NCBI GenBank assembly: GCA_036794825.1
Contig: DAIRGA010000006.1
Span: 1 to 64,000, forward strand
DNA length: 64,000 nucleotides
Reading direction: 5' to 3'
Source: RZYY01 sp036794825
GTDB lineage: Bacteria; Bacteroidota; Bacteroidia; Bacteroidales; 4484-276
Position numbers and translations under genes: made by a program. The notes under the pieces are model-generated. The model was not told the DNA's origin. It was given only the letters and a program-made list of their open reading frames with translations, and searched no databases. Within the stretch, counting starts at the first letter, position 1. Each line of letters opens with the position of its first letter. Of this stretch, positions 35,422-43,258 are shown one piece after another.

Positions 35422-35557
35422 ATGGCAGCCCTGAAATTGAGATATGGAAGAATGCCTGCCCTATCTTCTTTATTGGAGCTTATGAAAGCCTGTGTTTTTT
35501 TTAAGGATCAAACTGAGGTGCCAACCTTGATACTTACTCCAATTCGCTGATAGAATT

Positions 35558-35770
35558 AATGTTAATCACATGCTCTGTGCCTTCTCTGTGTTATAGTTTT
35601 AGTGTTGTTGCACAGACTATGTGCCTTCTATGTGGTTTATGTGTCTATCCCGACTAAAAAATCGGAACAGGTTGTGGTTCAATTTCCATTTTTGGAGTGG
35701 ACTCAACCTTGAGAATATAACTCTTTGGGCTTTAGACAGCGTCTCCGCGCCTTTGCGGGTAATCAAATTG
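35558..35770. repeat. Dispersed CTCTGTGCCTTCTCTGTG-type element
   Basis: Contains CTCTGTGCCTTCTCTGTG, ATGTGCCTTCTATGTGG and CTCCGCGCCTTTGCGGG. These resemble a repeat type scattered through intergenic regions of many environmental bacterial genomes. It has no coding potential. 35308-35400 and 35433-35557 show nothing definite. Confidence 0.45.
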
Positions 35771-35788
35771 TTTTGCCAACTCCTGATG

Positions 35789-36850
35789 TTACTTCAGCCT
35801 TGCTGTTGCCACGCCTATCTGGCTGCGAATTTCACCGATAATTCCATAATCGTAATACATCAAACAGAGGGTGTCGAGGAAAATCAGTGACGGGCCTTCA
35901 AACGTTACCTCTACGAGATTATCCGCCTCCCGGTCGTAATCAATGGTGTAAACCGGATTTCCCGAATACTTTTCCCAGGAAATGCCATCCTGGCTGAAGG
36001 CATATCCCAAAGCCCCGACATGTACCTTTTGAGTGGTAGTAAAACCTCCGTAGTACATCTCATATCCTGCTGAACTTCTGAATACATGGTTTGTCCAGAT
36101 CTGCAGGTCATCCCAATCGCCAGGCTTTCCGGTTTTTAGCACCGGGTCGCTGTCAGCAAAAGGCCTTTGGGTGGTAGCAGGATCATTGTACTTTTTCCAG
36201 TTGATACCGTCAATTGACATAGCCATACCCATGTATTGATGCTGACTGCCTGCGAAGTCGGCGCCACCTGTATAGTACATCCTGTAAACACCATCATCCG
36301 ATTGGATAATTGACCCCGGAAAAACATATTCATCATCCCATTCACCCATTTTGCCGCCGGTGAGCACCGGTTTGTCGTCTTTCGTCCATGGTCCGGTAAG
36401 TGCAGTTGCCGTAGCCCTGCCGATGTATTTACACGGTCCCCAGGTGGCTGTTTCGATGGCATTAAAGTACATCACCCACAACGAATCCTGCCAGATCACC
36501 ACCTGTGCGCCCACTCCGAAAGCATCATAACCCTTTCCATCCGGGGCTAACACCGGATTTCCTTCAAATTTTGTGAAGTGATACCCATCGGTTGAAGTGG
36601 CCAGCATCGCAGTCGCTATATTGTTTCTTTTAACACCCAAATAAAAGAGATAAAATATGGATTCATGTTTTACCACATAGGGCAGTGCAACAAATAAATC
36701 GTCTTCGCCCGGTGCACCGGGGCTTAAGACAGGATTGCCTGCGTAGGCTGTAAATTTCAACGGCCTGGGTGTATCATCCTGATGGCAGCAATAGATCAAA
36801 AAAGCCATCAACCCGAAAGACATGATATAAAGGCTGCTTTTCGTTTTCAT
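35789..36850 (-). CDS. Exported GH43/GH130-like five-bladed propeller protein (copy 1)
   Basis: A 353-residue protein. I start at ATG 36850, which opens directly on an N-terminal hydrophobic segment (about 7-20, ending IYCC, a weak lipobox). The mature protein is built from repeated blades of the type GNPVLSPG...D.F..PYVV.....YYLFYLG and ...GEWDDEYVFPGSIIQSDDGVYRMYYTGG, the pattern of five-bladed glycosidase propellers (GH43, GH32, GH117, GH130 clan). Acidic residues occur at blade starts (GEDDLF, WDDEYVF, WDDLQIW), as expected for such active sites. I cannot name the substrate or prove catalysis. It is a close paralogue of the gene just upstream (36893-37948). Both belong to the secreted island and lie next to two histidine kinases, so a sugar-sensing or glycan-use link is possible. 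Confidence 0.83.
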   Translation of the reverse strand: MKTKSSLYIMSFGLMAFLIYCCHQDDTPRPLKFTAYAGNPVLSPGAPGEDDLFVALPYVVKHESIFYLFYLGVKRNNIATAMLATSTDGYHFTKFEGNPVLAPDGKGYDAFGVGAQVVIWQDSLWVMYFNAIETATWGPCKYIGRATATALTGPWTKDDKPVLTGGKMGEWDDEYVFPGSIIQSDDGVYRMYYTGGADFAGSQHQYMGMAMSIDGINWKKYNDPATTQRPFADSDPVLKTGKPGDWDDLQIWTNHVFRSSAGYEMYYGGFTTTQKVHVGALGYAFSQDGISWEKYSGNPVYTIDYDREADNLVEVTFEGPSLIFLDTLCLMYYDYGIIGEIRSQIGVATARLK

Positions 36851-36892
36851 GTGTAAAGAATAAACATTCCTGTCTTTATCCATTCTCTTGTT

Positions 36893-37948
36893 TTATTTCA
36901 GTTTCGCTGTTGCCACGCTGATTTCCCCCATTACCGTTCCATAGTCATAATACATCAGGCACACGGTATCACGAAAGACCAGCCATGGGCATTCGATAGT
37001 TGCCCTTGCGGCTGTTTGATCTGCAACATAAGGATCGTCCTGGATTGAAAATACCGGATTGCCGGCATATTTACTCCATTGAATTCCGTCTGTGCTGGAG
37101 GCAAATCCAAGCTGGTTGATGCTAACCCTGTTAATAATTGATCCGCCACAATAATACATCCTGAAACAGCCCGTATCCCGATATACAAATGCCGAAAAGA
37201 GCGTGGCATCATCCCATTCACCATCTTTGCTATCGGTAATTACAGGATCACTGTCAGCAAAGGGATGATGGTCGGTTTTGGGATCATTGTGCTTTTTCCA
37301 GGTTATTCCATCAGGCGAATCAGCCATTCCGATGAAACGATCATCATGTTGAACAAAGTCAATTCCGCCGCAATAATACATCCTGTAGTTGTTATCTTCA
37401 AGAATCACAACAGAGCTGGGAAAAGCATACCCATCATCCCACTCACCCGCTTTGCCTGCAGCTAAAACAGGCTTTTCATCTTTAATCCAGGGGCCGGTTA
37501 ACTCCCGCGCAGTGGCTCGCCCGATGTAAGGTCCCGGGCCATAAGTTACTACTTCGCTGGCGCCAAAATACATCACCCACAGAGAGTCCTGCCTGATAAT
37601 GACAGCACCACCAACATGCCAGGCATCATAACCCTTGCCGTCGGGTGCAAGGACAGGATTGTTCGCATATTTGGTGAAGTGAAAACCGTCAGGTGAAGTA
37701 GCAACTCCAATAGCTATTTTACCCTCAACATTGCTGCCATTGTAAAACATATAGTAAAGGCTGTCGTGCCAATACACATAAGGCCCTATCAGAAATAACT
37801 CGTCCCATTCGCCCGACTCGCCGGGGCTTAAGACAGGATTGCCCTCATAGGCTGCAAATTTCAATGGCTTCGGTGTTTGATCCTGACTGCAGCCCAGCAT
37901 CAGCGCCAGAATTAAAAATATCAGTAAATTGTTCTGTTTTGTGTTCAT
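36893..37948 (-). CDS. GH43/GH130-like propeller lipoprotein (copy 2)
   Basis: A 351-residue lipoprotein, paralogous to 35789-36850. ATG 37948 gives MNTKQNNLLIFLILALMLGC, a proper signal with lipobox MLGC at Cys20. Mature blades include YEGNPVLSPGESGEWDELFLIGPYVYWHDSLYYMFYNG-like sequence, ANNPVLAPDGKGYDAWHVGGAV, GEWDDGYAFPSSVV and GEWDDATLFSAFV. The acidic motif WDE/WDD at blade entries is retained in both copies. The two genes are 42 bp apart in the same direction and likely cotranscribed from the promoter at 37967-37974. Function as a glycosidase is inferred from the fold only. Confidence 0.85.
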   Translation of the reverse strand: MNTKQNNLLIFLILALMLGCSQDQTPKPLKFAAYEGNPVLSPGESGEWDELFLIGPYVYWHDSLYYMFYNGSNVEGKIAIGVATSPDGFHFTKYANNPVLAPDGKGYDAWHVGGAVIIRQDSLWVMYFGASEVVTYGPGPYIGRATARELTGPWIKDEKPVLAAGKAGEWDDGYAFPSSVVILEDNNYRMYYCGGIDFVQHDDRFIGMADSPDGITWKKHNDPKTDHHPFADSDPVITDSKDGEWDDATLFSAFVYRDTGCFRMYYCGGSIINRVSINQLGFASSTDGIQWSKYAGNPVFSIQDDPYVADQTAARATIECPWLVFRDTVCLMYYDYGTVMGEISVATAKLK

Positions 37949-37966
37949 AGTTATTGATTTGTATGT

Positions 37967-37974
37967 CAAAGTTA
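37967..37974 (-). promoter_or_regulatory. -7 element (TAACTTTG) for the GH43-like pair
   Basis: Minus-strand TAnnTTTG match 18 nt before the ATG at 37948; it excludes the longer open frame that starts at 37996. Confidence 0.5.
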
Positions 37975-38023
37975 TTCCATTCACCCAGTACTCCATTTCT
38001 CCATCACTCCACCTCCTCTTCTC

Positions 38024-40081
38024 CTACCCCTCCACCACCGGTATCCCAAAAGTGACCTTCGTTCCGATGGCATTTCCCTGGTCGTCTTTCAGGTCAATGA
38101 TCTCCAGTTTGATTTTCTTCTTGAACTTTTTCCCAAGCATACCCAGCCGCTCAAGGGTAATGGATGTGGACATAGACCGGTGTTTTGTTTTGTGTTTTGA
38201 TTCTAATTCAAGGGCTTTCTCCCGGCCCACTCCGTCGTCCTCTACCTCAAACCGGATCATGTTGTCATCAGCCATGAACCGGATCCGGATATGACCTGCT
38301 GTTTCCTTGTATTTAACCCCGTGCTCTATGGCATTTTCGATGAATGGCTGTGCCAGCATGGGTGGAACTTGCAAGCTATCGGTGTCCAGTGTTTTATCCA
38401 CCTCAAGGCTGTAGGAAAAGTGGTCTTCGTAACGCGCTTTCTGCAGCTCGAGATAGTTTGTTATGGCATTGATCTCATTGCTGAGCAAAACAAACTCCTC
38501 TACTGAGTTGTCGAGCACATCCCTCACCAATTGCGAAAATCGCGAAAGATAGGTGCTGGCTTCATCCGGTCGCTCGTTGAGGATGTAATTCTGGATGCTC
38601 GCCAACGATTTGAACAGGAAGTGTGGGTTCATCTGGGCACGCAATAGCCGCTGTTCCATCAGCACCGACTTTTGCTCTGCCTTGCTCCGTTTGCGTTGAA
38701 TAAACATCAGGATAAACAGGCTGGAAAAAATAATCAACCCGCCACCGCCGGCGAAGGCCAGCAATGACTGGTTCAGCCGGAGTTGTTTCACCTCATTCTC
38801 CTGTGAGAGCGTCCGGATTTTCTGTTCGGTTTTTTCGGCTTCGGCTTCGGTCATCATAAGTTCGAACTGTCTGCTCTGCTGCGCGGCATTCAGGGTGTCG
38901 AGCGACTGGTAGTACAACTGCAAATAATCAAGGGCTTTCTGCATTTCTTCTTCTGCCATAGCCAAAGCATGCCTGGCATATAAAAGATCGGTTTGAGTGC
39001 GTTGCGCCAGATAGTAGTCAATGATTTTGCTGAAAGAATAGCCAATCCTTACCTGAATATTTGACTTAACGCCATGTTCAAAATAGTCATTCAGATTAGC
39101 TTCACATTGATCCAGGTATTTTTCAGCCTCCTGATATTTTTCTTCATCATGGCTTAAATTTGCCAGATTAATATAGGAAAGCGCCAGCATATTATTGCTT
39201 TCCCATTTCTCTGATGCAGATATCGCCTGAAAAGTATAGAATCGTGATTTAGAAAGGTCCTTGTTTCTCTCACAGGTTCCCGAACTTTTGTCAATTGAAT
39301 AAAACGAGCCAAGGTTAAGATTAATGATGGCTATCAGGTCGTGGAAACTGTGATCAGAAGCAATTTTAAGGGCAGAATCGTTGTATGGAATTACGTACGG
39401 GTCGTATTTCCCCGACATATCCTCAGTGATGCAATTTTGTCCGATCATCATCATGGCAAAAGCTTCCCGGTAGGGATCGCTCACTTTCCGGGCATGTTCC
39501 AGCAGCTTAAACCCATAATACATTGCGGTATCAATGGGCTCATACCCCAGGTTATCGAGGGCAACACAAAGCGCTTCAAAGACATCAGCAGCCGAATCTT
39601 CATCTCCGATCGTCTGGTAACAAGCCAGTGCTTTTTGGTAGTAAGCTTTGGTCTTTTCGGTTCGTTTAATGAAAAAATTGATATTTCCAAGTTGCAGATA
39701 AATATCTCCGGCTGATTTTCCTTCTGCTTTTTCATTAATCAGTTTCAGGGCTGCCAGATAGGAGATCAGGGCATTTCCGAAGTCCATTTTGTAGTAATAA
39801 GCATCACCCATGGTTTTGTGAATCATCGAAATCAACTGACTGCTCCCCTGAACCATAGCCATACGCATGGCCTGGTTGCTATAAGCCATACTTGAATCGA
39901 AATGAAAGGAGGAATAATGGGCAGCCATCTGGTTGAACAATGAAATTTTCTCCAATGTCGAAGCTTCCGGGATTCGATTCAACAGGCTGTCCGGGTTTTC
40001 GATATGGGCATGATTATGGAGCTGACCAGCGGATTGAATCCGAAGGATCACAAGTACCAAAATGATTACCAGGCTTTTCAT
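38024..40081 (-). CDS. TPR-containing LytS-type sensor histidine kinase (copy 1)
   Basis: A 685-residue membrane kinase. Signal-like N-terminus (1-20), then a periplasmic sensor made of TPR-like helical pairs (about 40-390; YLQLGNINFFIKRTEKTKAYYQKAL is one), a membrane span (about 430-452, LLAFAGGGGLIIFSSLFILMF), a short coiled linker, and the His_kinase/HATPase module. The phosphoacceptor is His487 in MNPHFLF; the normally conserved Asn four residues later is Lys491 here (FLFKSL). ATP-binding boxes: IENAIEHGVKYK and VEDDGVGREKA. It is a paralogue of 40206-42209; the kinase halves are nearly identical in DNA while the sensor halves differ. The cognate regulator is probably the LytTR protein at 42311. 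The 3' end is followed by C/T-rich simple sequence. Confidence 0.92.
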   Translation of the reverse strand: MKSLVIILVLVILRIQSAGQLHNHAHIENPDSLLNRIPEASTLEKISLFNQMAAHYSSFHFDSSMAYSNQAMRMAMVQGSSQLISMIHKTMGDAYYYKMDFGNALISYLAALKLINEKAEGKSAGDIYLQLGNINFFIKRTEKTKAYYQKALACYQTIGDEDSAADVFEALCVALDNLGYEPIDTAMYYGFKLLEHARKVSDPYREAFAMMMIGQNCITEDMSGKYDPYVIPYNDSALKIASDHSFHDLIAIINLNLGSFYSIDKSSGTCERNKDLSKSRFYTFQAISASEKWESNNMLALSYINLANLSHDEEKYQEAEKYLDQCEANLNDYFEHGVKSNIQVRIGYSFSKIIDYYLAQRTQTDLLYARHALAMAEEEMQKALDYLQLYYQSLDTLNAAQQSRQFELMMTEAEAEKTEQKIRTLSQENEVKQLRLNQSLLAFAGGGGLIIFSSLFILMFIQRKRSKAEQKSVLMEQRLLRAQMNPHFLFKSLASIQNYILNERPDEASTYLSRFSQLVRDVLDNSVEEFVLLSNEINAITNYLELQKARYEDHFSYSLEVDKTLDTDSLQVPPMLAQPFIENAIEHGVKYKETAGHIRIRFMADDNMIRFEVEDDGVGREKALELESKHKTKHRSMSTSITLERLGMLGKKFKKKIKLEIIDLKDDQGNAIGTKVTFGIPVVEG

Positions 40082-40130
40082 GAAAGTTTTTTAAATAAAT
40101 ATGAATTAATCAAAGCCCAAGGGCTGTAAC

Positions 40131-40205
40131 CCCTTTCAGGGCTTGCATCCCTCCACCCCTCCATTCCTCCATCGCCCCATCTCTCCGTCGCTCTCTCACC
40201 TCTCG
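40131..40205. repeat. Inverse copy of the 35401 repeat plus CTCCATC-rich simple sequence
   Basis: 40131-40151 is the exact reverse complement of 35401-35421. It continues into CCTCCACCCCTCCATTCC-like pyrimidine repeats that reach the end of the histidine kinase gene. A similar tract (37985-38023) follows the paralogous kinase. Confidence 0.6.
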
Positions 40206-42209
40206 CTACCCCTCCACCACCGGTATCCCAAAAGTAACCTTTGTTCCGCAGGCAATTCCCTGGTTGTCCTTCAGGTCTGTGATCTCCAGCTTGATTTTCT
40301 TCTTGAACTTTTTCCCAAGCATTGCCAGCCGTTCAATAGTTATCGAGGTGGACATGGAGCGGTGTTTTGTTTTATGTTTTGATTCTATCTCACGGGCTTT
40401 CTCCCGGCCCACTCCGTCGTCTTCCACCTCAAACCAGATCAGATCGCCGCCGGCCATGAACCTGATGTTGATATGACCGGTGGTCTCCTTGTATTTTATC
40501 CCGTGTTCGATGGCGTTTTCGATAAAAGGCTGTGCCAGCATTGGCGGAACGAGCAGACCGTCTTCATCAAGCGTATTGTCCACCATGAGACTGTAAACAA
40601 ACTGGTCTTCGTAGCGGACTTTCTGCAGTTCGAGGTAGTTTGTGATGGCGTTGATCTCGTTCCCAAGCAGCACAAACTCCTCCACCGAATTGTCGAGCAC
40701 ATCCCTCACCAATTGCGAAAATCGCGAAAGATAGGTGCTGGCTTCATCCGGTCGCTCGTTGAGGATGTAATTCTGGATGCTGGCCAGCGAGTTGAACAGG
40801 AAGTGAGGATTCATCTGGGCGCGCAGCAGCCGTTGTTCCATCAGCACCGACTTTTGCTCGGCCTTGCTCCGTTTGCGGTGAATAAACATCAGGACAAACA
40901 GGCTGGAAAAAATAATCAAACCGCCACCGCCGGCAAGGGCCAGCAATGACTGGTTCAGCCGGAGTTGTTTCAACTCATTCTCCTGCGAGAGCGTTCGGAT
41001 TTTTTGTTCGGTTTTTTCGGCTTCGGCTTCGGTCATTATCAGTTCAAGCTGGCGGCCTTGAAGGGCCGCATTCAAAGAATCTTCTGCCCGGTAAATCGCA
41101 TGCAGGTATTCAACAGCCAATTCAAGGTCACCTGTTGCTTTTGCAAGTTTAAACCTTGCGTCATAAAGATCTCTTCTTGTCCTGAGCACCAAAAAATAAT
41201 CATAAATTTTGCCAAAAGAGAAGTATCCCGGAGGAGAAGAAGTCCTTAAAGAATGATGGGGAAAAACCTTTAATTCTTCTTCGCAACATTTCAGGCTCAA
41301 ATCAGCTTGTTGAAATTTCCCTTCTTCAATGTCAATTTCTGCCAGAGAAACCGGTATAAATAACCGTACTATGCTATAGTCATGGTATGTTGCTGCCTCA
41401 GTAGCTTTTTCATAATAATACCTCGAAAGTTTTAAGTCTCCACATTTCTCAAACTCCGGAGAACTCCTGTCGTATAAACTTGCCAGGTTGTTGTAAATAA
41501 TTGAGATCAGGTTTTTATCATCAATCTGGATGGCGATTTCAAGGGCTTTATTGGAATAGTCAACAGCCCTCTCGTCGTTATAAATTTGTCCGAGAATAAT
41601 CAGTGCGAGGCATTCCGACACTGTATCGTGTATAGCTTTGGAATAATCTAACAATTGCTGACTATAAAACACAGCGCTGTCAATATTTCCATCTCTCCAG
41701 TAGGTAAGGCTGACTGCCTGGTATATTTGCTTTAGGCGATCTTCATTGCCTTCGGTTTTAACGTACCTTTTTGCACGTTGATAGTATGAGACCGACTTTT
41801 CTGGTCGCTGAATAAAGAAATTGATATGACCAAGCATCAGGTTTACCTCCACCAATTGATCCCAGGCTTCGCATTCTTCAAGAATTTTTGCAGCCGCCAG
41901 ATAAGAAACCAGGGCATTGTTAAAATCCAACTGATAATAATAGGCATTCCCGGTATTCAGCCTTGCGATCCCAACACCAACCTGGTCGCCATTAACAGTG
42001 CCGAGGCGCATGGCCTGGGCGGAATACATAATACTTGAATCGAAATTTACCGGCGCATACATGGAGGCAAGTTCGTTCAGGATTGCGATGCTTTCTGAAG
42101 GTTTAGTAATGCTCAGCATTTTAAGCAGACTGTCACGATTTTGCATATTCTGCCCGCTCAAAGGCAGAGCAAAAACCAGCAGGAACCATGATGAAAGAAT
42201 CAGTTTCAT
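40206..42209 (-). CDS. TPR-containing LytS-type sensor histidine kinase (copy 2)
   Basis: A 667-residue paralogue of the kinase at 38024. Signal-like N-terminus (KLILSSWFLLVFALPLSGQ), TPR-like periplasmic sensor (about 35-375), a membrane span (about 412-434, LLALAGGGGLIIFSSLFVLMF), and the catalytic module with His469 in MNPHFLFNSL. Unlike copy 1 it keeps the Asn (473) of the family motif. ATP boxes IENAIEHGIKYK and VEDDGVGREKA are intact. In this family the kinase is thought to phosphorylate a LytTR regulator; that gene ends 101 bp upstream on the same strand, so regulator, copy 2 and copy 1 form one likely transcription unit. What the TPR sensor detects is unknown. Confidence 0.93.
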   Translation of the reverse strand: MKLILSSWFLLVFALPLSGQNMQNRDSLLKMLSITKPSESIAILNELASMYAPVNFDSSIMYSAQAMRLGTVNGDQVGVGIARLNTGNAYYYQLDFNNALVSYLAAAKILEECEAWDQLVEVNLMLGHINFFIQRPEKSVSYYQRAKRYVKTEGNEDRLKQIYQAVSLTYWRDGNIDSAVFYSQQLLDYSKAIHDTVSECLALIILGQIYNDERAVDYSNKALEIAIQIDDKNLISIIYNNLASLYDRSSPEFEKCGDLKLSRYYYEKATEAATYHDYSIVRLFIPVSLAEIDIEEGKFQQADLSLKCCEEELKVFPHHSLRTSSPPGYFSFGKIYDYFLVLRTRRDLYDARFKLAKATGDLELAVEYLHAIYRAEDSLNAALQGRQLELIMTEAEAEKTEQKIRTLSQENELKQLRLNQSLLALAGGGGLIIFSSLFVLMFIHRKRSKAEQKSVLMEQRLLRAQMNPHFLFNSLASIQNYILNERPDEASTYLSRFSQLVRDVLDNSVEEFVLLGNEINAITNYLELQKVRYEDQFVYSLMVDNTLDEDGLLVPPMLAQPFIENAIEHGIKYKETTGHINIRFMAGGDLIWFEVEDDGVGREKAREIESKHKTKHRSMSTSITIERLAMLGKKFKKKIKLEITDLKDNQGIACGTKVTFGIPVVEG

Positions 42210-42310
42210 TTATAAGCGCTCCCTTTCTTCGGACATCACAAAAGTTTGAAAGAAGTTGAAAAAACCAGTCACTATCTTATTTCCATTGTTTTCGCTCTCG
42301 TTATAATTCC

Positions 42311-43063
42311 CTATTCTGCAAGTTTTTCAATCAACTCAAGAAGGTGGTCGCGCTTTCGCGACGACACCGGTATTCTGAGATTATTTGTAAGTATAATATA
42401 GCCTCCGTCCTGCCGCTCAAAACGTTTGATGTGCAGCAGGTTGATCAGGTTCGATTTGTGCACCCGGTAAAACCCGCAATCTGCGAGCAACTCTTCGTAG
42501 TCTTTCAGTGTTTTCGAAACCATGATCTTTTCGCCATCTGAAGTGTGAATGGTAGTGTAGCAACTATCAGAATCGCAGCAGATTATATTCCTGATTTCGA
42601 GCAGGTGAATGTTTTCCGTTGTTTTAATGATGATCTTCTTGTTCGTTTTGGATATGTTTTTCAGGTTCTCCTCCAGTACATGGGTTTGAATCCGGAAATG
42701 TTCGAGGATCATAATTTTTGCGCGTTCAACTGCTTCAACAAGCTGAGAGGGGTTAACGGGTTTCATAAGATAATCCACAGCGCTGAATTTGAAAGCCTGA
42801 AGGGCATATTTGTCAAAAGCGGTGACAAAAATTACCTTGAAGTCAATTGACGGCAAAGCGGCCAGCAGATCGAAACCGGTGCCGTCTTTCATCTGTATGT
42901 CGAGCAGAACAAGTTCAGGCATAAGTTCCCGGATTGCATCCAGACCGCTTTGAACGCCATTGGCCTGCCCGACAACCAGAACCTCCGGGCAATGCCTGTT
43001 AAGGATTTTGATCAGCGAATCGCGCGCATGGTTTTCATCATCAATAACAATTACTCTTATCAT
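42311..43063 (-). CDS. LytTR-family response regulator
   Basis: A 250-residue DNA-binding regulator. Receiver domain 1-120: acidic pocket IVIDDE (5-10), phosphoacceptor Asp55 in LVLLDIQMKDGTG, YLMKP near 103-107. The C-terminal LytTR domain (about 145-245) shows IIIKTTENIHLLEIRNIICCDSDSCYTTIHTS, the TLKDYEELL helix, FYRVHKSNLINL and the IPVSSRKRDHLLELI end, all typical. It should act with the two LytS-type kinases encoded downstream. A tandem 21-bp repeat at 35266-35307 is a candidate target. The promoter was not identified. Confidence 0.94.
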   Translation of the reverse strand: MIRVIVIDDENHARDSLIKILNRHCPEVLVVGQANGVQSGLDAIRELMPELVLLDIQMKDGTGFDLLAALPSIDFKVIFVTAFDKYALQAFKFSAVDYLMKPVNPSQLVEAVERAKIMILEHFRIQTHVLEENLKNISKTNKKIIIKTTENIHLLEIRNIICCDSDSCYTTIHTSDGEKIMVSKTLKDYEELLADCGFYRVHKSNLINLLHIKRFERQDGGYIILTNNLRIPVSSRKRDHLLELIEKLAE

Positions 43064-43162
43064 ACCAACAAGGTTAAACAGGTAGAAAAATCAGTACACA
43101 TAATGAATGCGTAAAGGTATAGAAATTACCTGGATTTTTTGCTGGGAAATACACAAAAAAAA

Positions 43163-43237
43163 TAAGGCTGTCTCAAAAAGTCCTGAATTTTGATTTTCAA
43201 CCTGTTGGTTTTAATCCAGACTTTTAAGGCAGCCTTA
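43163..43237 (-). terminator. Terminator hairpin with IS-end-like arms after the M56-TonB gene
   Basis: On the minus strand TAAGGCTGCCTTAAAAGTC pairs with GACTTTTTGAGACAGCCTTA and is followed by ATTTTTTTTG, a good intrinsic terminator for the gene ending at 43259. The arm GGCTGTCTCAAAAAGTC also resembles terminal repeats of some IS families (IS1182-like, from memory), so it may be a captured element end. Confidence 0.6.
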
Positions 43238-43258
43238 GGGCAATTCTAACGAAAAGTA

